A stretch of 64,000 nucleotides of DNA, from contig NZ_JBGOSE010000009.1 in NCBI RefSeq assembly GCF_041538045.1, forward strand, positions 62,001-126,000, read 5' to 3'. Positions 52,039-61,714 of this stretch are shown one piece after another (the stretch's first letter is position 1; each line of letters starts with the position of its first letter). The notes below the pieces were generated by a model that was not told the DNA's origin, made no database searches, and was given only the letters and a program-made list of their open reading frames with translations. Both the position numbers and the translations under genes were made by a program. The stretch comes from Aliiglaciecola sp041538045. GTDB lineage: Bacteria > Pseudomonadota > Gammaproteobacteria > Enterobacterales > Alteromonadaceae.

Positions 52039-53083
52039 TGACGGCCTCAAATGAACGGGAATAATGGAGACGGCGTTGATTATCCAAAATAATGGCTTCA
52101 TAACCGCGGGTGCGGTTAATTAAATTTATGCCTTTTTTCACCCCTAATACAAACACCGCGGTGGATAAACCATCATTCAAGGTGCTTCTAGGGCCAATAA
52201 TAGTCACACTTTGCACTTCATAGCTGGATTCACCACTTTTGGGTGACAGAATATGATGGTAACGTTTGCCATCTTCTTCGAAGTAACGCTCATAATCTCC
52301 AGAAGTGGACATAGCTGTGTTTTCAAGGGGTAAAACCACCGCTTGTTTTTGATGATTTCGCGGATCGCGGATCCCCACCTTCCATGGACGGCCATTACGA
52401 TCCCCTAACAACCCTGTATCTCCGCCAGCTGTCACCAAAGCATGCTCAATTCCCATGTTTTTGAGAATAGATAAGGCGTTATCAACAGCGTGCCCTTTGG
52501 CAATGCCACCTAAATCAATTTTCACTTTTGGGTGAGTAAAAGCCACCGATTGGGAGTTTGGATTTAACTGTAGATGCCGATAATTAATCGCATCTAACAA
52601 ACTTTGAATAGTTTGCGAGTCGGGACGTTGCTTTTGTCGATAGTCGTACAGGTAACCGACACTGGCAAAGGTAATATCGAATGCCCCTTGAGTTTCTTCT
52701 GATAGGCCCACAGACAATTGCAATAACTCAAACAATTCACTAGAAACAGGCACCTCCGAGTGTGCGGCCAAACGATTCAACTTGGACAATTCACTGCTGT
52801 CGATATAGGGGCTCATGAGCTGATTTATGCGCTGCATTTCCTGCATAACGGCTTCTACAGCTGCGCGACCTAATTGCGGGGATTGGGCCCAAATTTCGGT
52901 GTGGATATTGGTACCCATAATGCCGCGACTATCGGAATACCAAGCGCCGTGCTCGCTTTTATCCTCACTTTCAGTGTGAGGTAAGGATTTTTCTGACGCT
53001 CCATAAGCATAATTAACAACCGAAAAGTTGATACCCGCACACACAAACAGCAGCGCGAAAAAGATGGCCTTCAAATTATTCAT
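52025..53083 (-). CDS. apbE: FAD:protein FMN transferase (ApbE)
   Basis: The 352-residue product has a signal-like N terminus (cleavage near residue 29) and ApbE motifs: GIMGTNIHTEIWAQ, IDLGGIAKGHAVDNAL, LVTAGGDTGLLG and HHILSPKSGE. It attaches FMN to threonine or serine of flavoproteins such as Na+-NQR subunits, in the periplasm. Its start overlaps rsmI by 8 nt. No NQR genes are in the window. Confidence 0.93.
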   Translation of the reverse strand: MNNLKAIFFALLFVCAGINFSVVNYAYGASEKSLPHTESEDKSEHGAWYSDSRGIMGTNIHTEIWAQSPQLGRAAVEAVMQEMQRINQLMSPYIDSSELSKLNRLAAHSEVPVSSELFELLQLSVGLSEETQGAFDITFASVGYLYDYRQKQRPDSQTIQSLLDAINYRHLQLNPNSQSVAFTHPKVKIDLGGIAKGHAVDNALSILKNMGIEHALVTAGGDTGLLGDRNGRPWKVGIRDPRNHQKQAVVLPLENTAMSTSGDYERYFEEDGKRYHHILSPKSGESSYEVQSVTIIGPRSTLNDGLSTAVFVLGVKKGINLINRTRGYEAIILDNQRRLHYSRSFEAVNVQN

Positions 53084-53915
53084 TCAAGGTTAAACCATAC
53101 TGATAGAGTGCATTCTTTTTAAGGCCATAATGGGAGGCTGTAATGGCTGCGGCCTTTTTCAATGGTAGCTCGGCAATCAAGGTTTTCAGTAATTGCAGAC
53201 TTTCGGGAGGCATCTCAGTATCATTTTTTGGCGCTCCAGCAACCATCAATACAAATTCTCCACGCTGATGGTTGGCATCATCTAAAAGCCAGGCTAGCAC
53301 CTCAACCGCCGATGCCGAATAAAACGTTTCAAATGCTTTAGTGATTTCTTTGGCGATGGTTATTTTACGTTCCTCGCCTAATACCTCAATGATAGCCTTA
53401 ACGGTATCGGCTATACGGCGGGGCGATTCGTAAAACACAGTGGTAGCAGTTTCGTTATTTAAACGCTCTAACACACTGTGTTTAGCCACCTGTTTAACTG
53501 GCAAAAAGCCATAGAATAGAAACTGATCGGTCGGCAATCCAGATGCACTTAAAGCGGCAATTGCAGCGCAAACACCAGGTACTGGCACCACAGTTACCTC
53601 TTTCTCTGTACAACGATTCACTAAATTATAACCAGGATCACTTATTAAAGGTGTGCCGGCATCAGAAATTAATGCGATATCCATTCCCCCTTTCAACTGG
53701 TCAATTAAACGATCGGATATTTGTTTCTCATTGTGATCATGGACTGCCGTCATTCGGGTGTTTACTCCCCAATGTTGTAACAGCTTTTGACTATGCCGTG
53801 TATCTTCAGCGGCAATCAAATCAACTTCATTTAATATTTTGATTGCGCGGTGCGTAATATCGTCCAAATTACCAATGGGTGTTGAAACAATGAACAATGT
53901 GCCAGTTTTTGCCAC
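53076..53915 (-). CDS. rsmI: 16S rRNA (cytidine1402-2'-O)-methyltransferase RsmI
   Basis: The 279-residue product has the SAM-dependent tetrapyrrole-methylase fold of RsmI: GTLFIVSTPIGNLDDITHRA at the start, AAEDTRHSQKLL, ALISDAGTPLISDPG and ESPRRI. It 2'-O-methylates C1402 of 16S rRNA. It is divergent from lpoA, as in E. coli and relatives, and heads an operon with apbE and the EamA gene. Confidence 0.96.
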   Translation of the reverse strand: MAKTGTLFIVSTPIGNLDDITHRAIKILNEVDLIAAEDTRHSQKLLQHWGVNTRMTAVHDHNEKQISDRLIDQLKGGMDIALISDAGTPLISDPGYNLVNRCTEKEVTVVPVPGVCAAIAALSASGLPTDQFLFYGFLPVKQVAKHSVLERLNNETATTVFYESPRRIADTVKAIIEVLGEERKITIAKEITKAFETFYSASAVEVLAWLLDDANHQRGEFVLMVAGAPKNDTEMPPESLQLLKTLIAELPLKKAAAITASHYGLKKNALYQYGLTLNE

Positions 53916-54000
53916 TTATAATCAGCCTTTGATTGTTTTACATCATTAGGCATTTTAAACTACCTGAAGATAAATGGGTTGGAAAATTTTGAGAGTATCA

Positions 54001-55971
54001 ATGGGCAAGTTAAAATGGTTAGTTGTTTATAGTGCTGCCGCGGCATTAATTGGTTGTGGCTCTACACCTGAAACAACCAAAACGACTAGTAGCAATAAGT
54101 CCAAAGAACAAACGACGCAACAAATAAAAGCGTTACCCAAAGATCCTATTTTTTACTTAAATGAAGCAAAACGCATTTATGCGGAAAGCGGAGACAAAAC
54201 TCAGCGTAACCAATGGATATTGCAAGCAGCAGAGTCATATAAGCAACACGAACAATGCCTGCAAAGCGAAAAAGTGGTGCTGCTCACTATGGCTGAAATC
54301 TCAGATCCGGCGTTGCATAATCAAGCACAGATTCTATTAGCTGAATGTGAATTGACTAAAACCCCCACTAATTGGGAAAAAGTTGCCACGCTGCTAGGGC
54401 AAATAAACCCTAATATTAATCATAAGAACCGCGTGTTTCACATTCAGCATAGACAATACGTGCACTTAAAGCAGTGGCTCAATGCAGCACTGGCCTTGAA
54501 CAAAATTGAACCCGCCGAAAATCTGCAAGAGCAAAACATATGGTATTTGCTACAACGGTTGAACGAACAAGAGTTAGAGAATGCACTTCGTTCCTATTCA
54601 GAATTATCTCCGTGGTTACAATTGAGCTTAATTGTTAAACGTTTTGGCCTGCAACCACAACAATTGCAAGTTGCAGTGGATGAATGGCAAACTCGTTTCG
54701 AGTCACACCCCTTGAGTGTTAACTTACCAGAAGAAATTCAGCGAGCGATAGATATACGCCCGTTAAAAATGCAAAAGATAGCGGTACTCTTACCGCTTTC
54801 TGGCCGACTATCTCAACAAGGTTTAGCCATAAAACAAGGTCTTTTGGCTGCCTACTATGGAAATCAAACATCCATAACAAGTGATGCAAAAGATGACTTC
54901 CCTGCACTGCATTTTTTCGATATTGAAAATAAACCAATGACGGAACTGGTAGCAGAAGTATCAGAATATGATGTGGTGATAGGTCCTTTGGTAAAAGACA
55001 AGTTGGCAGAATTTACTCAATTAGCTCCTCCAGAGCTAAATATCATCGGCTTAAATCGACTCGATAACAGCAAACTTGTATCTGAACCCGGCACTATAGA
55101 ACCGTCCTTCCTTGATGATAAACAAAGTACAGAACTAGCCAACGCAGAGTCAGAAGAAACAGAACAGGTTAACGACGTAAATGAATCTGGTATTCGCATA
55201 TATTTTGCATTATCACCAGAAGACGAAGCCGTGCAATTAGCTAACAAAGTATTCAAAACTGGAGCACTCAGCCCTATTGTCGTTACCCAACAAAGCGGTG
55301 CACCTAAACGAATGGCGAATGCCTTTTTACAAACTTGGCAACTATTAACTGACGGTGATGGTGTAGCTCCTGGGGTAGCTACCTTTACCGATAATAAGAG
55401 CATGCGTACCAGCCTAACCACGTTACTGGATGTTTCTCAGAGTAAAACTCGTATTAACCAATTAGAAAGTATCACTAGCGAAAAAATTTATTCAGTACCT
55501 CGAAATCGCCGAGATATTGATGCAATAGTGTTATTTGCCTCACCGGAGCAGACGGAATTACTTAACCCCATCGTTGAAACCAGTTTAAGCCCCTTTAACG
55601 ACAAAGCTGTTCCTGTTTACGCTTCTTCACGAAGCTACAGTAAGAATTTCAGCAACAATACCCTACGAGACCTACGTAACATCACCTTTACAGATATGCC
55701 TTGGATGTTACCAGATGGGGAGCATCAGTCTTTGAAAAGTGAGATTGAAGCGATTTGGCCGAAACAAGACGATACCTTAAAACGTTTGTTTGCTTTAGGT
55801 TTTGATGCCTATACTCTGGTACCTGTACTGGCGAGTCTAGAAGCTTTGCCTCAGGTTTCGGTTAAGGGCCTAACAGGCACCCTTTCTGTTGACCAAAGCG
55901 GCAATGTTATTCGTGTCCTACCCTTTGGTAAGATTACTGAAAGAGAGGTTATTTTGCTTGCAATGGATTAA
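54001..55971 (+). CDS. lpoA: penicillin-binding protein activator LpoA
   Basis: The product is 656 residues from the ATG at 54001, a lipoprotein with lipobox ALIGC (Cys19). The N-terminal part (about 40-250) is TPR-like helices, and the C-terminal part (from about 255, MQKIAVLLPLSGRLSQQGLAIKQGLLAAYYG) is a periplasmic-binding-like domain, as in LpoA/YraM. It activates the class A synthase PBP1a from the outer membrane. A slightly longer start at 53974 is possible. It leads lpoA-yraN-diaA-dolP. Confidence 0.92.
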   Translation: MGKLKWLVVYSAAAALIGCGSTPETTKTTSSNKSKEQTTQQIKALPKDPIFYLNEAKRIYAESGDKTQRNQWILQAAESYKQHEQCLQSEKVVLLTMAEISDPALHNQAQILLAECELTKTPTNWEKVATLLGQINPNINHKNRVFHIQHRQYVHLKQWLNAALALNKIEPAENLQEQNIWYLLQRLNEQELENALRSYSELSPWLQLSLIVKRFGLQPQQLQVAVDEWQTRFESHPLSVNLPEEIQRAIDIRPLKMQKIAVLLPLSGRLSQQGLAIKQGLLAAYYGNQTSITSDAKDDFPALHFFDIENKPMTELVAEVSEYDVVIGPLVKDKLAEFTQLAPPELNIIGLNRLDNSKLVSEPGTIEPSFLDDKQSTELANAESEETEQVNDVNESGIRIYFALSPEDEAVQLANKVFKTGALSPIVVTQQSGAPKRMANAFLQTWQLLTDGDGVAPGVATFTDNKSMRTSLTTLLDVSQSKTRINQLESITSEKIYSVPRNRRDIDAIVLFASPEQTELLNPIVETSLSPFNDKAVPVYASSRSYSKNFSNNTLRDLRNITFTDMPWMLPDGEHQSLKSEIEAIWPKQDDTLKRLFALGFDAYTLVPVLASLEALPQVSVKGLTGTLSVDQSGNVIRVLPFGKITEREVILLAMD

Positions 55972-56317
55972 GCAACGCTTTGCCAGGGAAACTGGGCAAC
56001 AATCAGAGATAAAAGCTCGCCATTACTTGCAAGAAAATGGACTGGATTTTCATCAGAGCAATTATCATTGTCGCTCAGGTGAAATTGATTTAGTTATGCG
56101 AGACGGCCAAGAATGGGTATTTGTTGAAGTCAAATATCGCAGCAATTCTGATTATGGTACGGCAGCAGAATATTTTCATGCAGCCAAACGAAAAAAATTT
56201 ACTCAGGCGGTGAAACATTTTATGCACTTTCACCATCTAAACCCCGCAATGGTAGCGCATAGGATTGATTTAGTTGCAATTGACGGTGATCAAATTCAAT
56301 GGTTCAAGTCGGTCTAA
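55958..56317 (+). CDS. yraN: YraN family endonuclease-like protein (UPF0102)
   Basis: From a TTG at 55958 (AGAGG upstream) the product is 119 residues. It has the PD-(D/E)XK-like core: ARHYLQENGLDFHQSNYHCRSGEIDLVMRD followed by FVEVKYR. The family is nuclease-like but has no proven role. The start overlaps lpoA by 14 nt. The order lpoA-yraN-diaA is conserved in gammaproteobacteria. Confidence 0.92.
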   Translation: MQWIKQRFARETGQQSEIKARHYLQENGLDFHQSNYHCRSGEIDLVMRDGQEWVFVEVKYRSNSDYGTAAEYFHAAKRKKFTQAVKHFMHFHHLNPAMVAHRIDLVAIDGDQIQWFKSV

Positions 56318-56360
56318 AAAGTGCCATTGGAATTCTATTTAAAACACAATTGAGATTGTC

Positions 56361-56954
56361 ATGATTGAACAAATAAAAGCTAATTTCACTGAAAGTATCC
56401 AGACTAAAATAGCCGCTGGAGAAGTACTTCCAGAGTCGATTTTTAAAGCATCACAGATGATGGTTGATGCACTTATTCACGGCAATAAAATTTTATCATG
56501 CGGGAATGGAGGCTCAGCAGGAGACGCACAACACTTTTCTTCAGAACTTCTTAATCGTTATGAGCGGGACCGCCCCAGTTTACCTGCCATGGCTTTAACA
56601 ACTGATTCATCGACTATCACTTCAATAGCTAATGATTACAGTTATGATGAAGTTTTTTCTAAGCAAGTTCGAGCATTAGGACAAGCCGGCGACATATTGT
56701 TAGCTATTTCCACTAGTGGTAACTCTAGAAATGTGATTAATGCTATGGAAGCTGCGTTAAGCAGGGACATGACCATAGTGGCGCTTACCGGAAAAGACGG
56801 AGGTGAGATGGCAGGTTTATTGGGTCCGAATGATGTTGAAATTCGTGTTCCATCCAGCCGTACTGCGCGTATTCAAGAAGTCCATTTATTGGTTATTCAC
56901 AATTTATGTGAATGTATCGATGATAGTTTATTCCCAGAACAAGGAGCAGATTAA
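56361..56954 (+). CDS. diaA: DnaA initiator-associating protein DiaA (SIS domain)
   Basis: The 197-residue product is a single SIS domain with ILSCGNGGSAGDAQHFSSELLNRYE and AISTSGNSRNVINAM. It is close to phosphoheptose isomerase GmhA, but the gene order (after yraN, before dolP) identifies DiaA, which binds DnaA and promotes timely initiation in E. coli. It is soluble and expected to be a tetramer. Confidence 0.9.
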   Translation: MIEQIKANFTESIQTKIAAGEVLPESIFKASQMMVDALIHGNKILSCGNGGSAGDAQHFSSELLNRYERDRPSLPAMALTTDSSTITSIANDYSYDEVFSKQVRALGQAGDILLAISTSGNSRNVINAMEAALSRDMTIVALTGKDGGEMAGLLGPNDVEIRVPSSRTARIQEVHLLVIHNLCECIDDSLFPEQGAD

Positions 56955-56957
56955 AGC

Positions 56958-57533
56958 ATGTTGTTTACAACGCCTCGCTCTCTTATTTTTATCGCTGTTA
57001 TCACCTTGTTTTTACAAGGTTGTGCTGCCCTGGTCGTTGGTGCTGGTGTCGGTGCCGCTTCAGCCGCTCATGATAGACGAACTTTAGGTACACAACTAGA
57101 TGACAAAACGGCGACTGCTCGATTGGCGGCTAAGTTTGCCAATAACGCAAACCTAGACGTTGCCAGAATCGATATCACTGTATTCAATGGCATAGTATTA
57201 TTAGTTGGCCAAGCACCTTCAGAGTCGATTAAGGAGGAAGTGTCTACTACCGCCCAGAACGTTGAAAATCTGCGTAAGATCCACAATCAAATGCGTATTG
57301 CCGAACCTATTCCTGCCACGGTTATCGCTAATGACACGTGGTTAGCGAGCAAAGTAAAAACCGCGCTAATTGGTGATAAACGAGTGGATGGCTTAAATAT
57401 AATTGTAGAAGTCGAAGACTCAGAAGTATTTTTGATGGGACTAGTTAGCAGCAGTGAAGCTGATGTTGCCGTTGAAGTTGCACGAAACGTTAATGGAGTG
57501 GCCCGAGTTATTAAAGCATTTGAAAACAACTAG
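56958..57533 (+). CDS. dolP: BON-domain lipoprotein DolP (YraP)
   Basis: The 191-residue product has a signal peptide with lipobox LQGC (about residue 22) and two BON domains (about 45-115 and 120-190; FNGIVLLVGQ and VEDSEVFLMGLVSS are their cores). DolP is an outer-membrane lipoprotein supporting envelope integrity and BAM function. It is 3 nt after diaA. Confidence 0.93.
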   Translation: MLFTTPRSLIFIAVITLFLQGCAALVVGAGVGAASAAHDRRTLGTQLDDKTATARLAAKFANNANLDVARIDITVFNGIVLLVGQAPSESIKEEVSTTAQNVENLRKIHNQMRIAEPIPATVIANDTWLASKVKTALIGDKRVDGLNIIVEVEDSEVFLMGLVSSSEADVAVEVARNVNGVARVIKAFENN

Positions 57534-57592
57534 GAACTTCTAACTGTTACACGTCCTAGCCATGTCGCTAGCTGAAAAGGGTCCGCTCCAAG

Positions 57593-58414
57593 TTATTGCA
57601 AACTTTTTGGAAACGACCCCATATCTTTATTCAACCATTTAGCATCAAACAGTAAGTCATTCACTTTGTTCTGAGCCCTGCGTATTTGCGATGGTGTCAT
57701 TTTTTCGTGCAACTTGAAGTAATGGGCATTTACTTGTGCTTTATTTTCATCAAGAGCACTGTATAAACCCTGCCAAATTGCAGCCTTCTCAAGAGCATTT
57801 TTTTGCAAATAATAACCAACGTAAAACTCATATACAGAAGGCTGTATATCTTTAATCACTTCGGCTTTTTCAAGTGCTTGGCGAGCGTACTTCAAACCTT
57901 GTTCTTGGTTATTTTTAGCGTAGTGGGTCATTAAAGCCACATATACATCAACGTGCACTTCTTTGGCCGTCTCAAAGCCATTTACCATGGATTCCCAATT
58001 ATCTTGATTCTGAGAATTTGTCCAAAGCCAAAGGTTCACTTCTGGTCTTAAAATTGATCGTGTACTAGCGATTAACTCTTTTTGTAGTTCAGGAATTTTT
58101 CTAATGGTTGTCATTTGTGACTGTTTGTCACTTTTGTTTCGAACCGCTTCAGATACAAATGCATCTTCTAAGCAACTTCGATAAGCATCTAGGGTTCTAA
58201 GTGCCACATAGGTATTAATTGAACTCAATTGTTCCCGTTGGCGGGCTAGGTCTCGAATAACTTCACTTCGTGGCAACGTACACAACGCCCCTGAGTGGGT
58301 GTTGTCGCAGATATCTTGATAAGTATCACAAATTTGCCACATAGAGTCGTCAGCGACACCATCGTTGTCACAACCAGCAATCAAAATGCTTACCCAAATC
58401 AACCAATAACGCAT
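57593..58414 (-). CDS. DUF2989 lipoprotein
   Basis: The 273-residue product has a short signal with lipobox LIAGC (Cys15). The rest is cysteine-containing near the N terminus (ICDTYQDICDNTHSGALC) and mostly helical, resembling tetratricopeptide-like repeats around 140-225. It matches DUF2989, found in Alteromonadales and Vibrio near sspAB. Function is unknown. Confidence 0.8.
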   Translation of the reverse strand: MRYWLIWVSILIAGCDNDGVADDSMWQICDTYQDICDNTHSGALCTLPRSEVIRDLARQREQLSSINTYVALRTLDAYRSCLEDAFVSEAVRNKSDKQSQMTTIRKIPELQKELIASTRSILRPEVNLWLWTNSQNQDNWESMVNGFETAKEVHVDVYVALMTHYAKNNQEQGLKYARQALEKAEVIKDIQPSVYEFYVGYYLQKNALEKAAIWQGLYSALDENKAQVNAHYFKLHEKMTPSQIRRAQNKVNDLLFDAKWLNKDMGSFPKSLQ

Positions 58415-58468
58415 ATATGATTTCCTAGAAATATTGAATTTTATGGTACTTTTATTTGATGATAAAAA

Positions 58469-58486
58469 AGGCGCTAAATAGCGCCT
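58469..58486 (-). terminator. intrinsic terminator after sspB
   Basis: AGGCGCT and AGCGCCT pair around AAAT; on the minus strand TTTTTT follows. Confidence 0.85.
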
Positions 58487-58494
58487 CTCATAAA

Positions 58495-58908
58495 TTACTT
58501 AACGACCGTAAGGTTCGGAGGTCCTTTTCGTTCAGGCTTAGGGGTTGCTTTAGGTGTAGCAGCAGTCCCTTCCTTATCTCCGTCTGCGGCTAGACTTTCG
58601 TCTGGCGTAAAGACGGTACCGGCACCATTTTCCTTCGCATAGATAGCTAAAACAGCCTGAGTGGGAACCACTAATTGCCGTGGCACCCCGCCAAAGCGAG
58701 CTTCAAAACTGACATCTGCATCACCAATGTTTAATTTTACACATGCACTTGGCGACACATTAAGAACAATCTGTCCATCTCGGACATGCTCTTGCGGCAC
58801 ATTAGTACCAGCAACCGTTGCATCAACAACTAAATAAGGTGTTAAATCGTTGTCTATGATCCATTCGTAAAATGCTCTTAACAAGTAGGGCTGATTTGAA
58901 GTCATCAT
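58495..58908 (-). CDS. sspB: ClpXP adaptor SspB
   Basis: The 137-residue product has the SspB substrate-binding domain (PYLLRAFYEWIIDNDLTPYLVVDA, then FEARFGGVPRQLVVP). A flexible acidic/proline linker follows, and the C-terminal tail PPNLTVVK is the ClpX-docking motif (xLRVVK-like). It delivers ssrA-tagged proteins to ClpXP. It is 19 nt downstream of sspA. A second ATG 3 nt on is an equally good start. Confidence 0.95.
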   Translation of the reverse strand: MMTSNQPYLLRAFYEWIIDNDLTPYLVVDATVAGTNVPQEHVRDGQIVLNVSPSACVKLNIGDADVSFEARFGGVPRQLVVPTQAVLAIYAKENGAGTVFTPDESLAADGDKEGTAATPKATPKPERKGPPNLTVVK

Positions 58909-58927
58909 AATAGGCTACCTAAACCAC

Positions 58928-59560
58928 TTAAAGTGGATCGTGTATTTCTCTTTCTTGATCCGTCAACGAAGCTTTAAAAGAACTACGAGCAAATATGCGA
59001 TTCATATATGCTAATACTTCCTTACTGCCTGCCCCGGTTAGTTCGATGCCAAGTGCAGGCAATCTCCACAATAGGGGTGCTAAGTAACAATCAACTAAGC
59101 TAAACTCTTCACTCATAAAGAATGGCGTTTCAGCAAATAATGGCGCTAAACTAAGTAATGCTTCACGTAACTCGTTACGCGCTGCATCCACATCACCTTT
59201 ACCTGCAACAATCTTATCAGCAACTGAATACCAATCTTGTTCTATACGGTGCATCATTAAACGGCTTTGACCGCGAGATACAGGATAAACAGGCATTAGA
59301 GGAGGATGTGGAAAACGCTCATCCAAGTACTCCATAATGATATGGGACTTGTATAAAACTAGTTCTCTATCGACCAGTGTAGGCACTGTGCCATAGGGAT
59401 TTAAATCAAGTAAATCTTCAGGAAGGTTGGTTGGATCAGTATAGCTGATTTCAACGCCCACTCCTTTTTCCGCAAGTACTATGCGTACTTGGTGACTGTA
59501 AATATCACTTGTGTCAGAGAACAACGTCATGATTGAACGTTTATTCGCGGCTACAGCCAT
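58928..59560 (-). CDS. sspA: stringent starvation protein A
   Basis: The 210-residue product begins MAVAANKRSIMTLFSDTSDI and has the GST-like fold, with IMEYLDERFPHPPLMPVYP very close to E. coli SspA. It binds RNA polymerase and affects stress and stationary-phase transcription. It is a catalytically inactive glutathione-S-transferase homologue. It forms a two-gene operon with sspB. Confidence 0.96.
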   Translation of the reverse strand: MAVAANKRSIMTLFSDTSDIYSHQVRIVLAEKGVGVEISYTDPTNLPEDLLDLNPYGTVPTLVDRELVLYKSHIIMEYLDERFPHPPLMPVYPVSRGQSRLMMHRIEQDWYSVADKIVAGKGDVDAARNELREALLSLAPLFAETPFFMSEEFSLVDCYLAPLLWRLPALGIELTGAGSKEVLAYMNRIFARSSFKASLTDQEREIHDPL

Positions 59561-59661
59561 TAACTATCCTCCAGAATCAACAAAACAGGCCAACCAATAC
59601 AAGGATTAAAAACCACCAGATTGATTGGTTGTCTAACCCCAGTTTGGAATTAGACTGATTA

Positions 59662-59689
59662 AAAAAAGGGGCAATTCCGCCCCTTTTTT
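59662..59689 (-). terminator. intrinsic terminator after petC
   Basis: GGGGC and GCCCC pair around AATTCC, flanked by complementary runs of A and T (six each), between the pet operon and sspA. Confidence 0.9.
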
Positions 59690-59713
59690 GATTATACCTT
59701 AATTTTGGGTGAA

Positions 59714-60448
59714 TTAGTGAACATCACGCCAATATTCTTTCTTAAGTAGGTAAACGAAAATAAACAGTACAACGATGAAGGCTAAAACCCATCGTCCAGT
59801 AGATTCCAAATTCAAACGACCTGGTTCACCTACATAAACAAGGTAGTGAACAAGGTCACCCACAGCTTTATCATACTCTTCAGAATTTAACTCACCGTTA
59901 CCGTCAGTTTTAATGCCAACGTAAACTTCTTTCATTTCACCGTCGATCATTCTTTCTTCATGAGTTTCGCGAGGAGTACCTTGCAACTCTTGAAGCACGT
60001 GAGGCATACCGACATCAGGGAAGCGTTTGTTGTTCACCCCAAAGGTTTTACTCTCGTCTACATAAAAAGTACGTAGATAAGTATATAACCAATCAGCACC
60101 ACGCACGCGAGCAACCAAGGTTAAATCTGGAGGTGGAGCACCAAACCATTTAGCCGCATTCTCAGCAGGAATAGCACTTTTAATGTGGTCAGATACTTTC
60201 TCACCCGTAAACTGCAAGTATTCCTGTCCCAATTCATTAGGAATACCTAAATCTTTGAAACTACGCTCATAGCGCTGATACTGCATGTTATGGCAACCCA
60301 AGCAGTAGTTATTAAACAATTTAGCACCGTTTTGTAAGGCAGCTTTATCGTTCAAATCAATATCGATGTGGTCGTTTTCGATTCCACCACTGGCTGCACC
60401 AGCAAGTCCCGAAAACAATAAAGTTAACACTAATACAAACTTTTTCAT
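59714..60448 (-). CDS. petC: ubiquinol-cytochrome c reductase, cytochrome c1
   Basis: The 244-residue product has a signal peptide (cleavage after GAA, about residue 19), a c-type heme motif CLGCH near residue 49, and a C-terminal membrane anchor (WVLAFIVVLFIFVYLL). It is the cytochrome c1 subunit of the bc1 complex, passing electrons to soluble cytochrome c. Its start overlaps petB by 4 nt. It ends the pet operon. Confidence 0.96.
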   Translation of the reverse strand: MKKFVLVLTLLFSGLAGAASGGIENDHIDIDLNDKAALQNGAKLFNNYCLGCHNMQYQRYERSFKDLGIPNELGQEYLQFTGEKVSDHIKSAIPAENAAKWFGAPPPDLTLVARVRGADWLYTYLRTFYVDESKTFGVNNKRFPDVGMPHVLQELQGTPRETHEERMIDGEMKEVYVGIKTDGNGELNSEEYDKAVGDLVHYLVYVGEPGRLNLESTGRWVLAFIVVLFIFVYLLKKEYWRDVH

Positions 60449-61713
60449 TTCGTGATCCTCTCTGGTACCGGCTTAGTATTCTCATTTCTGCTGTATATGA
60501 ACATCAAAACGAAGAATCCAAAGTACATAATAGTAGCGATTCGAGACGCAATAATCTTCCAGTTCTCTTGCGGTGTGCCACCTAGATAACCTAGGAAAAT
60601 AAAGACTGCAGCAAACACCAGTAGATTCCAACGGTGCAAACCACAACGGTAACGCCAAGATTTCACTTTGCCGCGGTCAATCCATGGTAATAAGAACAAC
60701 GCAACGATTGCAGCGAACATGGCTATTACACCAAGTAACTTATCAGGTACCGCTTTTAAGATTGCGTAAAACGGTGTGAAGTACCAAACAGGGAAAATAT
60801 GCTCAGGTGTTTTCAATGGGTTAGCAATTTCAAAGTTAGGGTGCTCTAAGAAATAGCCGCCCATACCTGGAGCAAAGAACATGACGTAACAGAAGATAAA
60901 TAAGAATGCCGCGAATGCAACCATGTCTTTCAACACTATATGCGGGAAGAAAGGCACTACATCATCAATGATGTCGTATTTTTTAGTGTAGTACTCATGC
61001 ATTTCAAACTTGGTTTTTTGATCTTCAGTCAACGAACCTTTTTTACGCTTAACTTCAACACCATCAGGGTTATTTGAGCCCACTTCGTGCAATGCAACAA
61101 TGTGCAAGAAAACGAGTATGACAATAACCAATGGTAAAGCGATAACGTGTAAGGCAAAGAAACGGTTTAGGGTAGCGCCAGAGATAACGTAGTCACCCTG
61201 AATCCACTCAACTAAATCAGGTCCAATCACAGGAATAGCACTGAACAGGGAAACAATTACTTGCGCTCCCCAATAAGACATTTGTCCCCAAGGTAATACA
61301 TACCCCATGAAGGCTTCAGCCATAAGCGCTAGATAGATAAACATACCAAATAACCACAATAACTCACGAGGCTTTTGGTAAGAGCCGTACATCATGCCGC
61401 GGAACATATGTAAATATACCACGATAAAGAATGCAGATGCCCCTGTGGAGTGCATATACCTAAGTACGTCTCCATAAGGCACGTCACGCATGATGTATTC
61501 TACGGAAGCGAATGCACCTTCAGAAGAAGGGACAAAGTTCATAGTTAACCATACACCGGTAACGATTTGGTTGATTAGTACAATTGTGGCTAAGAAACCA
61601 AAGATGTACCAAAAATTCATATTTTTAGGTGCGGGGTATTGAATAGCGTGCATATTTGCAACGCGCATCATTGGAATACGATATTCAATCCAATCTAAAA
61701 GACCTTTAAACAT
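60445..61713 (-). CDS. petB: ubiquinol-cytochrome c reductase, cytochrome b
   Basis: The 422-residue product is a fused cytochrome b with eight or nine membrane helices. It has the heme b histidines in RYMHSTGASAFFIVVYLHMFRGM and ALHVIALPLVIVILVFLHIVALHEVG. It is the quinol-oxidising core of the bc1 complex. It begins 1 nt after petA and overlaps petC by 4 nt. Confidence 0.97.
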   Translation of the reverse strand: MFKGLLDWIEYRIPMMRVANMHAIQYPAPKNMNFWYIFGFLATIVLINQIVTGVWLTMNFVPSSEGAFASVEYIMRDVPYGDVLRYMHSTGASAFFIVVYLHMFRGMMYGSYQKPRELLWLFGMFIYLALMAEAFMGYVLPWGQMSYWGAQVIVSLFSAIPVIGPDLVEWIQGDYVISGATLNRFFALHVIALPLVIVILVFLHIVALHEVGSNNPDGVEVKRKKGSLTEDQKTKFEMHEYYTKKYDIIDDVVPFFPHIVLKDMVAFAAFLFIFCYVMFFAPGMGGYFLEHPNFEIANPLKTPEHIFPVWYFTPFYAILKAVPDKLLGVIAMFAAIVALFLLPWIDRGKVKSWRYRCGLHRWNLLVFAAVFIFLGYLGGTPQENWKIIASRIATIMYFGFFVLMFIYSRNENTKPVPERITK

Positions 61714-61714
61714 C

